A DNA stretch of 64,000 bases from Sipunculus nudus (Eukaryota; Annelida; Sipuncula; Golfingiida; Sipunculidae). The stretch spans positions 1,736,001 to 1,800,000 of the forward strand of contig CM049316.1 of assembly GCA_026874595.1 (NCBI GenBank), read 5' to 3'. The position numbers and the translations under genes are program-made. Positions 40,401 through 46,990 of the stretch are shown here, piece by piece. A model generated the notes under the pieces. That model worked only from the letters and a program-made list of their open reading frames with translations, was not told the DNA's origin and made no database searches. Position 1 is the stretch's first letter, and every line of letters begins with the position of its first letter.

Positions 40401-42067
40401 CTGTTGCCTCTGGCTACCTGTCCATCAAAAACAAGATTACAGTTCAAATTCTGTCTTGACAAGATGAACTATTTACAATCATTTATTTTGCTATTTTCAG
40501 AAAACATATTTTAACCTCAATATTGAAGGATTGTTACAACTGTTGCAAGGGATAGACAATATAACTGCAAGACAGACTGAATAATCCATGAATCTATGAT
40601 AAAATAGACATTTGTAAAGTTACACAATCTCCCTTGTGTGTTTCCAATTATATTAAAACTGATTAATTTGTCAATATTAAAAAAAGCAAAATACATTTTG
40701 CACATTTGTATACTTAAGGAATTAAAATGAAAGGAGCCACAAGTCTGATATGGTAAGAACTGACAGTTTCTGCATGTACCAATGGCTGACATTCATCAGT
40801 TGTTTCAATGATGCAAGCCAAAACCTTAAATTATTAGACTCTATCAGACTTGCCTGAAAAACTGTAACCCTGCAGATACACTCCTCAATTTGCTATCTGA
40901 TCACTGCAAAATCAATAGTTTGACCAATCTGAAGACAAAATTTTAAATTCATATTTACAATGGCATTAAATATAAAAATTTAGATCTTAAAATAAAAATA
41001 CATAATTTTTTAAAGGGCAAGTCCATGGTCAGTTGGTGGCACTGTCTGTTTAATGAAGATAACCATAATCTTGGCACACATTGTCTATTTTAATGAAAGT
41101 AACCAGAAGTCACTGCACGCAATACAATGATATGCCATTATGAAGCCTTCATGATTTCAGGATTTCCATGCACAGGGTTATAAATAATCTCAAAGTTATT
41201 ACCTATTGTTAAGATATCAGAGCAAATCTCTGAAGTTAATAATTACTTTCACCATTCTGCCTTTGAGTTCAAAGCAGGGAACTTCTAAGTCCAAAGCCTT
41301 AGCCACTAGTCTATGTCCTACCTCAAATACCTAACTTCATTAAATATACAGTTTTTCATTCATGCACCTGTAATTGTATAATATTACAAAATTAATTTCT
41401 GTTTCTTTTTATAAAACTGGTGTATCTGTATAAAAAGGACATATATTCCTTCTTACGTCCTTGTTTCTTATAAAATGGTTTGAACGGTCAAGATATTTAA
41501 TTATAACCTTCTTAAATCATTACTTTTGTTAATTGTCCTGAACAGATATATTATACATACCATGTAAGAATGCAGTTAAGCTTTAACTTTATCAGCCCCC
41601 TTTGTTTTATAACATGTACATTGGCACTTCATGATTATTATTTATTGTATGATTCTGTACTCAACAATTAGCACAGGCAGGCACTGGATATTATGGGAGA
41701 TACAACCGGGGAAGGGCTACATACTAATACTTGCCGAAACAATTCCTGTTTTCTGTAGAATATTATGTACTGTATGTGGTAAAAATGTTTACTGAAACAC
41801 TTCTGAACAAGGATTACTTTAAACAATATCAGACTTTCTCATAAGCCTTTTCATCAAAACACAGACTGGTTGTCCTGATATCACGAGCTTGCCCTTACTT
41901 TGTCTCTGATGTCTTTATTATGATCATACACAGCATCATCTGGACCATGTTTTGTAAACACTTTGATGTCGTGAAGCAATGCATGTCCCACTCCTGGTAT
42001 TATGTTAGGAGGTACGTCAGCACTCACAACTTTAAGGTTGTGATTTCCACGTGCCCAGGACAACCAC
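4314..42067 (-). CDS. RNA ligase-like nucleotidyltransferase gene, 8 internal exons, both ends missing
   Basis: Eight minus-strand exons (169+156+139+106+96+94+78+92 nt, 930 nt in all) join in phase through seven junctions with AG acceptors and GT donors, giving about 309 residues with no stop. In order the peptide shows EKANGE (motif I, predicted AMP-accepting lysine near visible residue 121), AIFEILNP (motif III), KLMFITW (IIIa-like), HEGEVLYF (motif IV, about residue 287) and GLLKKKSI (motif V, about residue 304). The order, and the roughly 166-residue spacing from I to IV, fit covalent nucleotidyltransferases of the RNA-ligase type, which seal 5'-phosphate and 3'-OH RNA ends through enzyme-AMP and RNA-AMP intermediates. 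A stand-alone sealing enzyme of this class is known from the lancelet; orthology to it is not shown here. The start codon and 5' exons lie above 42,067 or outside the window. The last visible exon ends in phase 2, so at least one more exon lies beyond it. One intron is almost entirely tandem repeats and another carries a Gypsy element. Confidence 0.85.
4366..6950 (-). repeat. 65-bp tandem array derived from a 3' splice site and exon start (40 copies)
   Basis: The first CATGGCC mark is at 4,384 and the equivalent last mark at 6,907, 2,523 bp apart. That equals 39 x 65 minus 12, and 12 single-base or two-base losses are visible in the variant units. So there are 40 copies, the lowest-coordinate one being exon H itself. 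Read on the minus strand, a unit is 25 nt of intron ending TTGTAG plus 40 nt of exon coding IRQDYGHEGEVLY. In array copies the next codon is TAA. Variant sub-blocks recur about every 8 units (ACAATCTTAA at 5,251 and 5,769), showing block duplication. Confidence 0.95.
6951..7583. other. Spacer between the two arrays, no exon seen
   Basis: About 630 bp of AT-rich single-copy-looking intron, the only non-array part of the 22.6-kb intron. A 73-codon minus-strand open frame at 7,296-7,517 has no splice or motif support. GGTGCCATCTATCAG near 7,022 may be a relic of the TGGCGCCA family. Confidence 0.6.
7584..27046 (-). repeat. 76-bp tandem array carrying a copy of the 5' splice site (~256 monomers)
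   Basis: The mark ACAAAC falls first at 7,646 and last at 27,037, 19,391 bp apart. This equals 255 x 76 plus 11, and 11 inserted bases are visible (three +3 variants near 10,653, 12,857, 20,463; two +1 variants at 16,787, 24,391). Plus-strand monomer landmarks: TGACCTTTGTCATTGTCACT, GAACAAGCAGTGTGATC, AGCCATGAACCTATATTTC, AATTATAATTAC. On the minus strand each monomer reads ACAAAG|GTCAGTTTGT, in register with the real donor GCAAAG|GTAAGTTTGT of exon G. Monomers contain the perfect palindrome AATTATAATT and a CACTG/CAGTG inverted pair. Confidence 0.96.
11503..26851. repeat. Higher-order tandem duplication, ~7,604-bp (100-monomer) period
   Basis: Rare monomer variants recur exactly 7,604 bp apart: GAATAAC at 11,748/19,352, GAAGATA at 12,794/20,398, TCTATCTGCC at 16,661/24,265, TCAATGGTCA at 16,787/24,391, ATGATTAC near 19,047/26,651. 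Matching starts near 11,503 vs 19,107 and fails at 19,248 vs 26,852. I found one difference inside (17,747 A vs 25,351 T), so the copies are not exact clones. Smaller blocks of 10-12 and 29 monomers also recur (e.g. TCGATTAGC near 13,243 and TCGATGAGC near 14,001). Confidence 0.9.
27047..27124 (-). CDS. RNA ligase-like gene, exon G (borders the 76-bp array)
   Basis: Exactly 26 codons (78 nt), phase 0 at both ends, between acceptor TTTACAG and a consensus-perfect donor AAG|GTAAGT. The peptide is VAEALGFNVVNHTVLP then VSELQNRMAK. Its donor is the last, in-register member of the 76-bp tandem array. Past that donor the intron is array for about 19.5 kb, each array copy having GTCAGT at the equivalent place. 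The next coding exon is 22.6 kb away. Confidence 0.92.
27125..27674. other. Intron between exons F and G
   Basis: AT-rich intron, no other feature seen. Confidence 0.7.
27675..27768 (-). CDS. RNA ligase-like gene, exon F (motif IIIa-like)
   Basis: Acceptor TATTTGTAG and donor GTAACTC bound 94 nt (1 + 31 codons, phase-0 end). The peptide PKLMFITWTSSDLNPPPD then VALCSVAPHISIQ holds the hydrophobic strand expected at motif IIIa, which stacks on the nucleotide base. A longer open frame through this exon simply runs on into intron on both sides. Confidence 0.9.
29176..29210 (+). repeat. Dispersed motif, copy 2
   Basis: GAACAAGGGACCCATGGGTC followed by ACTGTGCTCAGCTGA. Same core as 331-357, 57,051-57,081 and 57,909-57,943. 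Confidence 0.6.
30284..30408. repeat. Foldback: 53-bp inverted arms, 19-bp loop, G/C runs
   Basis: The left arm (30,284-30,336) and right arm (30,356-30,408) are reverse complements at 51 of 53 positions, mismatched only near the outer end. Both arms start GGATCC on the outer side and reach the CCAAGCCCCC / GGGGGCTTGG junction. The loop is mostly G. A G run lies just left (about 30,276-30,285) and a 19-C run just right (30,411-30,429), so the G/C runs extend the pairing. Confidence 0.95.
31000..31245. repeat. Dispersed repeat with GGATGGATGGAC tail
   Basis: Text such as TGCCAAATTTCAGATTTGTA, then ATGGATGGACAAACGGATGG and ATAGCTCAGATGAC. Related to the tail at 3,030-3,095. No coding signal. 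Confidence 0.5.
31404..31499 (-). CDS. RNA ligase-like gene, exon E (motif III)
   Basis: Acceptor TTTCCAG and donor GTAAGTGT bound 96 nt (1 + 31 codons + 2). The peptide includes LFEFLCLTGYTAIFEILNP then THQHVEDLSHLK. FEILNP fits motif III of nucleotidyltransferases, whose acidic residue binds the nucleotide ribose or helps metal binding. The last AA pairs with A of the next exon to give Lys. Confidence 0.9.
31500..32400. other. Intron D-E, left part
   Basis: No exon seen. A ~49-bp direct duplication (GGCCCTAATTAGGCTACA at about 32,072 and 32,122) ends in TTTGATTTGCTGTAGCT in both copies. Confidence 0.6.
32420..33024. other. GC-richer non-coding segment interrupted by the Gypsy element
   Basis: Composition differs from the AT-rich intron. 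GGGACAAGGCTC recurs near 32,725, 32,770 and 32,860. It contains a hairpin: CAGCTGCCTG (32,460-32,469) against CAGGCAGCTG (32,499-32,508). GACGTAAAAACC here and GGCGTAAAAACC after the 3' LTR hint that the retroelement landed in an older repeat. Identity unknown. Confidence 0.4.
33025..33167 (+). repeat. 5' LTR (shortened)
   Basis: Starts TGTAACAGTGTTCAATGA and ends CCATTACA. It matches the 3' LTR except for a missing ~35-bp stretch after ACGAAAT and a few substitutions. Confidence 0.9.
33168..33183 (+). other. Primer-binding-site-like sequence
   Basis: TGGTGGCAGTGCC begins immediately after the LTR's terminal CA, where a tRNA primer pairs in LTR elements. The tRNA is not identified. Confidence 0.6.
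33307..34097 (+). pseudogene. gag region with nucleocapsid zinc knuckles, three TGA stops
   Basis: Opens at ATG 33,307 (MANNMPKMDWGAADLP) and runs 200 codons to TGA at 33,907. The same frame continues through two cysteine knuckles, CGNCGTNHPPRQC and CAGCGNKGH, the second broken by TGA at 33,997; a third TGA is at 34,072. The N-terminal part has the helical gag look (WTKFEQQIEPSENFRLCRLK). All three lesions are TGA, as from CGA or TGG by transition. Confidence 0.85.
34098..35298 (+). pseudogene. pol part 1: aspartic protease and reverse transcriptase
   Basis: Same frame as gag. The protease active site is VDTGAQANTLP, with a later VLGLSSC. Reverse transcriptase follows: LDAKAGYWAVKLD, FCWLPFGLSVSQDIF, and the catalytic turn ISDDIIVYG (position 2 departs from the usual DD-preceding residue). 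The frame is lost near 35,295; the open frame ends at 35,340 in unrelated residues. Confidence 0.9.
35280..35753 (+). pseudogene. pol part 2: RT connection and start of RNase H
   Basis: Another frame takes over: NLYTDRGMKPDPRKVADL, HQFLGFMTYLSCYIE, then the RNase H first strand YVQCDTSLCGLGVALLQP and FASKSLTPMEQRYA. A second frame change occurs just before the stop near 35,751. Confidence 0.88.
35762..36397 (+). pseudogene. pol part 3: RNase H end and integrase zinc-binding domain
   Basis: RNase H end: FTAITDHKALVMIL and KDNKLADSLSRLP. Then the integrase HHCC domain: HTNHFGQEETKLL followed by NCRTC. TAA at 36,395 ends it; the next integrase part continues in the same frame after this stop. 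Confidence 0.88.
36398..37402 (+). pseudogene. pol part 4: integrase core and C-terminal domain
   Basis: In the same frame as part 3 after TAA. The core acidic triad is visible: LGTDLSE, VSDNGPHYAS, GNGFIERT. Then a C-terminal domain around LVPGQSVTIRDP and MHRWKPATV. The natural stop is TAA at 37,400. Confidence 0.9.
37728..37738 (+). other. Polypurine tract
   Basis: GAGAAAGGGGGA directly abuts the TG of the 3' LTR, where plus-strand DNA priming occurs in LTR elements. Confidence 0.75.
37739..37916 (+). repeat. 3' LTR
   Basis: TGTAACAGTGTTCAATGA ... CCATTACA, 178 bp. It keeps the segment with GAGCACCCCCTGGTGCAC that the 5' LTR lacks. Confidence 0.9.
37917..38219. other. Intron D-E, right flank of the retroelement
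   Basis: No exon seen. Its first ~150 bp are GC-richer, as in 32,420-33,024, and may be the other half of the older repeat. Confidence 0.4.
38220..38325 (-). CDS. RNA ligase-like gene, exon D
   Basis: Acceptor AAATTTCAG and donor GTAAGTTTA bound 106 nt (2 + 34 codons + 2). The peptide DIARYNNEQRYQVAKEV then CTAICDMLEEMSSEEKD is largely helical and charged, the kind of insert seen between motifs I and III. The terminal GG joins C of the next exon to give Gly. The Gypsy retrotransposon sits in the intron just downstream in transcript order. Confidence 0.87.
38326..39692. other. Intron C-D
   Basis: AT-rich; no gene or clear repeat seen apart from short homopolymers. Confidence 0.65.
39693..39831 (-). 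CDS. RNA ligase-like gene, exon C (motif I, catalytic lysine)
   Basis: Acceptor TTCAATAG and donor GTAAAT bound 46 codons plus one base. The peptide contains VATEKANGEAAHMACRKF: K-A-N-G matches the K-x-[DN]-G nucleotidyltransferase motif I, whose lysine is expected to carry AMP. NGQYVICAGSKNVHMVF follows, like the beta-strands after motif I in RNA ligases. The trailing G joins AT of the next exon to make Asp (NK-D-DIARY). Confidence 0.9.
39832..40261. other. Intron B-C
   Basis: AT-rich; nothing else seen. Confidence 0.65.
40262..40417 (-). CDS. RNA ligase-like gene, exon B
   Basis: The exon is exactly 52 codons (156 nt), phase 0 at both ends, between acceptor GATGGACAG and donor GTGAGC. The peptide starts VARGNSFLEISDGPNKGV, has an acidic run GLGDDDDRDKGDD that is probably a surface loop, and ends WKRYFLK just before the motif-I exon. 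The upstream position matches the short N-terminal part that precedes the active-site lysine in this superfamily. Confidence 0.85.
40418..41898. other. Intron A-B
   Basis: AT-rich; nothing else seen. A 91-codon minus-strand open frame (40,517-40,792) lacks splice or family support. Confidence 0.6.
41899..42067 (-). CDS. RNA ligase-like gene, exon A (first visible)
   Basis: Acceptor TTTTCAG precedes the exon and donor GTAAGGGC follows it. The first base completes a codon from an unseen upstream exon; then 56 codons run open and end in phase 0 at ...DIRDK. The peptide includes WLSWARGNHNLKVV and NIIPGVGHALLHD. It lies N-terminal to the catalytic lysine, and I recognise no motif in it. Joining phase 0 to phase 0 with the next exon gives DK-VARGNS, which supports the junction. 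Slightly less certain than the downstream exons because no upstream exon was found. Confidence 0.75.
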
Positions 42068-42660
42068 CTGAAAACAGAGAAATCACTACCAGAATATCAA
42101 AGACAGCAGTACCGTACATAACATACAGTGATAGGCAACTAACACTTACTACACAGCACCTGTATATGACTGACTAGTACACTTAAACATCCATGCAAAG
42201 TCACAAAAGTGCAGCTTCTTAACCACAAGACCGACAGGAAACTGGTTATGCTGGATACTCTGCAGCTATGGGAGCTTCAGTCTAGGCTGCCTGTTTCCAT
42301 ATTAATTTATATAAAATGCACACAGAACCCAGCTAGTCTGCTGAACTATAAGGAACAGAAACTTGAGGATGAGGGAAATATAACTGAAATGAAAGAAGAT
42401 TGTCAAATTTGAAGATATCTTTCTACTGTTACAAACTGAATCAGGACACTGAATATGGCTTATAGTAAACCAAAATAAAATTTTCAACAGAAATTTATTT
42501 AATTATTAAGTACAGGTGCATTATACAGGACCCACCTCTTGGGGGATCAGCGATAATTGAACCCACATTTCTATGCAGAAATAAGTGGCTTAAGCATTAA
42601 AAGACACTGAACTAGTGAATCCACATTTTAATTTTTAACAATTTCAACATTTCTGTCAGT
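42068..42660. other. Presumed 5' intron of the ligase gene
   Basis: Upstream of the first visible exon. I found no exon that supplies the two missing bases of its first codon. Confidence 0.5.
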
Positions 42661-42668
42661 GAACCTAC

Positions 42669-43410
42669 CAGGGTTGGCATGTTTTAGGCAGGAAGGTTAA
42701 TTTTAACCATAGGTTATAACCTGGTTAAAACTGCCCTCCCTAAAACAGGTTTTAGGCAAGTTTTAGGCACTTTTGGTTCCTAAAAACCTATATTTGTTTA
42801 AATTTTGACATAAAGATCTATAAAACTACCAAACTGGCTGGGGTGATGCAGTAGCAAGGCTTTGCTTGGCTTCTGGAAGGTTTCAGGTATTCGTAATGCA
42901 TGATTTTCCATTGGCTGGCATCATGCAGTATTCAAAGAGCCTGTACCTCAATAACAAAATTTAATCCCTTGTGATCAAAAAGCCAATCAAAGTATCTGCT
43001 TAGAAGCTTACAGTATGAGCATTATTTTATAAATTGGCAGTAAATGAGTGGGGGACCTCAGAACATGATTTTGGGATACAAGCTAAAACTGTCAGAGAAC
43101 TGTGTTCATATGGAAAACCTGAAGTAGTGTTGTATTCATTTGTTGCTTTTTTTGTATCATGGTTTAATTTAATTAGTTTGAATAAAGTGTTCCTCACTTT
43201 TATTTTGTTGAGCATATTTCTTTAATGAATTTAATGGTGTAACAATAAAACATAGTTAAACTGCAAGTCATAGGTGAGGGTATGTACTTAAGGTTTTAGG
43301 CAGTTAAAGGCAGTTTTAGGCAGGTTATTACCTATTTTAGGCAGTTAAAGGCAGGTTTTAGGCTCTGGCCTGCCAAAAACATATTTTGGGCAGCCTAAAA
43401 CCCAACCCTG
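42669..43410. mobile_element. hAT-type non-autonomous element (MITE) with 8-bp target duplication
   Basis: GAACCTAC flanks both sides (42,661-42,668 and 43,411-43,418), a perfect 8-bp duplication. The ends are inverted: left CAGGGTTGGCATGTTTTAGG, right complement CAGGGTTGGGTTTTAGGCTG. CAGGG ends with 8-bp duplications are the hAT signature. The 742-bp interior has many TTTTAGGCAG copies facing inward on both sides and no transposase frame, so it would need a partner enzyme. Confidence 0.9.
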
Positions 43411-43418
43411 GAACCTAC

Positions 43419-44114
43419 TGGTACATTTATTCTATGTAAAGTGAACACACTTTTGGTATTTCTGTTGATGACATCCCATAACACACCCAGGAAAACAAGT
43501 CAATAAGGGACACTTATTTCAAGTTATTATCAAGTTTCCTACATATTTCTAAATCATAAAATACTTTTATATATTATTTAGATTATTTCATAGTAAAAGC
43601 TTATATGGCATTGAACCCAAATGTTTGTGAGAAAATGTGGTTTCACTAAGTAATTTAGCTGATCTATATAGGTTTATGATGAACCCCATGTTTGGTAAAT
43701 TTGATGTTACATACATGTATCATGGCACAAAAATAAGTCAAGAAATATTACCAGTATAGACAAGATGATAATAAATTGTATGGCCTGTTTGCCCTAATTC
43801 TTAATGTACTATTGTTATTATGGCTATAGAAAGTCTCTTTACCATAGGCATGTAAGTGTAATTGTAGAACTTTAGTCTTCAAAGAAGATAAGTCTAGTTG
43901 GGTGATGATTTAGTTACATACAAAGCTGTCACAAAATGCTTCAGGTCTTAGAAATAATCCCTTCTTGTTATGAGTAGAAGAGTTTCTAAGTAAAGAGTGT
44001 CCCAGTACCGGTGTCCGCATCTTTTTCTGGGATAATTTTTCATGCAAGAGAAGCAGTATAAGCAATTTTGGTCCAAAGGTTGCAGGAGCCATTCAGCTGA
44101 CTGCCTGCATAAAT
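43419..44114. other. AT-rich non-coding stretch
   Basis: No exon or clear repeat seen. The minus-strand open frame at 43,910-44,092 has no support. Confidence 0.5.
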
Positions 44115-45559
44115 AACTAGAATACGGGTAGTCGACAAGCGACTATGTGTATCTGCCTAAATCAGAGTGGAACGGGTGAAGTGAGGCATGGATTGAGTGG
44201 CAAGGGGAAATAGAGTGAAGTGTTGCATATTAGCCTGGATGTCTGCAGCCAAATGGTGTATGTAGGTTGTGCCACCTACCACAAAATCCAGAAAGCCATC
44301 CAAGTTGTATACATATGCAAAATTTGAGGCAGATAAGTCAAACCACTATATGTTTATGAGTGATTTTAGCCCATGGCAGACAAACAGATGGAAGTTGTGC
44401 AAAAATGGTTGGAGGTGGCGCCACCAGTTTTGCGTATGATAAAGAGCTATGTGAGAACTATACACATGCAAAACTTTGGCCCAATCGGTCAAATGGTTCC
44501 CAAGATATGAGCTTGGATGTCTGCTGCATAAACTAGAATGCAGGTGGCGCCACCTGTCATAAAATCAAGAGAGCTGTCGGGGATGTATAAACCTGCAAAA
44601 TTTTAGGCAGATATGTCAAACCACTGCCGAGATATGAGTGATTTTATCCCATGGCAAACTAACAGACGGGAGCTGTGCAAAAATGGCTGCAGGTGGCGCC
44701 ACCAGTTTTGTGTATGATAAAGAGCTATGTGAGATCAATACACATGCAAAATTTTGGCCCAATCGGTCAAACGGTTCCCGAGATATGAGCTTGGATGTCT
44801 GCAGCGTAAATGTGAATGTAGGTGGCGCAACCTGTCATAAATTCAGAAAAGCTATCCAGGATGTATACGCATGCCGAATTTCAGGTGAATTAGTCAAACC
44901 ACTGCAGAGATATGAGTGATTTTATCCCATGGCAAACTAACAGACGGGAGCTGTGCAAAAATGGCTGCAGGTGGCGCCACCAGTTTTGCGTATGATAAAG
45001 AGCTATGTGAGATCTATACACATGCAAAATCTTGGCCCAATCGGTCAAACGGTTCCCGAGATATGAGCTTGGATGTCTGCAGCGTAAACGTGAATGTAGG
45101 TGGCGCCACCTGTCATAAAATCAGAAAAGCTATCCAGGATGTATACGCATGCCTAATTTCAGGTGAATTAGTCAAATCACTGCAGAGATATAGGTGATTT
45201 TAACCCAAGGCAGACGAACAGATGGACACTGTGCAAACATGGTTGCAGGTGGCGCCACCATTTCTTGTGTATGTTATAAAGCTCTCCAAGGGCTACATTT
45301 GTGCAAAAAAATTTTCCTGATCCGTCAAATGGTTCCCGAGATATGTGGGTTTATGTGTGGAAACAGACGCACAAACGGACGCAGAGCGCAGAGGAAAGGT
45401 CAGAGGTCAAAACAAAATCGGGGCGCAGCAGTTCACATGTGACCCGAACATAATCCCGGGTTTCGTAAAATTCCGCCCAGCAGTTACGGAGGAGTTCTCC
45501 GGACACCCACGCGGCGGCGGCGGCAGCGTGCAGCTGAAAACATAGTATCCGCAAAACTC
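44115..45559 (+). repeat. Composite TGGCGCCA repeat element, copy 1
   Basis: Head: ACTAGAATACGGGTAGTCGA, with TAGTCG-ACAAG-CGACTA hairpin. Body: six or more half-units each centred on GGTGGCGCCACC, alternating CACCAGTTTTG and CACCTGTCATAA contexts. A 278-bp full unit is tandemly repeated (two 93-codon frames at 44,638 and 44,916 are near-identical). Tail: GCGGCGGCGGC, then CATAGTATCCGCAAAAC. The open frames only reflect the repeat. Confidence 0.8.
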
Positions 45560-45814
45560 AATACAATAAAGCCTTACCTTGCATTTTATTCCATACAAGA
45601 CAAATAATCCAAAATATGACAAATCCGGCTACAGCATTTACAACTTTTTCATCACCAGACAACTGATCACAAACAAGTCAGGCAGGCTGAGGATGTCAGT
45701 CCATTGAAAATGATAAGCAAACGAGCATTGTGACGTCTTTGTGACATCACTATTGTATTACAAACACCACACGCAGCCGTTGACATGGATACCCTTACGA
45801 AAATGGAAAGTACT

Positions 45815-46130
45815 CACATATATGTGCCTTATATGCCCCTTATAAGGGCCTTATATGTCCCTTATAAGGGACATATACTTCCCATATAAATGCTATGTAT
45901 GTGAGTTATATGTATATTGCAGCTATATGTTTAGTCAGGCATTGTTATATGTGAGTTATAAGGGAGTTGTATGTTTGTTATATGTCAGTTATAAGGGAGT
46001 TGCACATGAGGCCATTCTGTACATTTCATTTATATGTGACTTGTATGGGAGATATAAGGGAGGTGAACATGAAGGGGTTCTGTATATGTCAGTTATATGT
46101 CAGTTATATGTCAGTTATAAGTTTATATAC
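45815..46130. repeat. Left subterminal TATATG/TTATAAG word array
   Basis: Irregular short repeats: TTATATGTCCCTTATAAGGG, GTGAGTTATATG, TATATGTCAGTTATATGTCA. An open frame here is translated repeat. Confidence 0.85.
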
Positions 46131-46990
46131 TGTGAGCTCACTGTTCTACAAGATAGGAATTAGACATTTTCCATGGGAACACAAATGCTGCAGAAACTTC
46201 TAAGTCCCAGCTCCATTATGGTTTTAAGAAAATGAATTATAATTGAATAATAAATACTGAAGAAGTATGTTAAAATGGGTATCAAAATAACCAGCTTCCT
46301 CAGAACTTTATGTATATTAGAAAAATAATTCTATAAATAATTTTTTTTTTCATCTGACTTATTCATTAAGAAGTGTAAAATATAGTAATCATGCATGCAG
46401 TAAAACATCATTTACACAAAACACAATACAAAAAAATAATTTGACTATATTTCACATTGGTTATAATTTGTGCCATTGATAATTATAAGAAAAAAATAAT
46501 TCTTTTGGAATGTAGTGTATATACAAGTACTTCAGCATCTAATTGCAATTGATAACTACTTCATAAATACAGAACAAAGGGTACTGATGTAGTGTGCCAC
46601 TGACCAATTATGGGAATACATAGGCATTAACCTAATATCATATTGGTTTTAGAAACAGCTCAGCACCCACACATTTTAGCAGTAAAATATTGCCACTGAA
46701 AATCAACAGCATTGATAAAAGCAGAGGTACTTAAAAAGAATAAGTATCTGCATTCTTATTGTGACAATCACCAGCATTCTAATCAGTAAATTTCACTAGT
46801 ATATGTAACTACCCCCCCCCCCCCCAGCAGACAAGCTTGCTGTACAAGCATTCTCTGCAATGGGCCATTGACCTTACTGTACCCTGCCCTGGAATAGTGG
46901 TGATGTCACATGAATACTGTACAGGCTGTGCACAACTAAGGCATGCAGAGTCAGTTTACATCTGAATGATAACATCCGGTAACCGTTAAG
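46131..46990. other. AT-rich stretch inside the candidate element
   Basis: No exon seen. A 14-C run lies at 46,812-46,826. Confidence 0.5.

Noticed and set aside
44638-45442. Three in-line ATG open frames (93, 93, 82 codons) with similar peptides (MILSHGKLTDGSCAKM...)
   Set aside because: They are translations of the TGGCGCCA tandem repeat, with no splice, domain or codon support; the frames follow the repeat period.
45580-45680. Possible minus-strand exon ending ATGCAAG|GTAAGG with a hydrophobic peptide (VIFWIICLVWNKMQ)
   Set aside because: Its phase does not fit the first visible ligase exon, the acceptor is weak, and it borders repeats.
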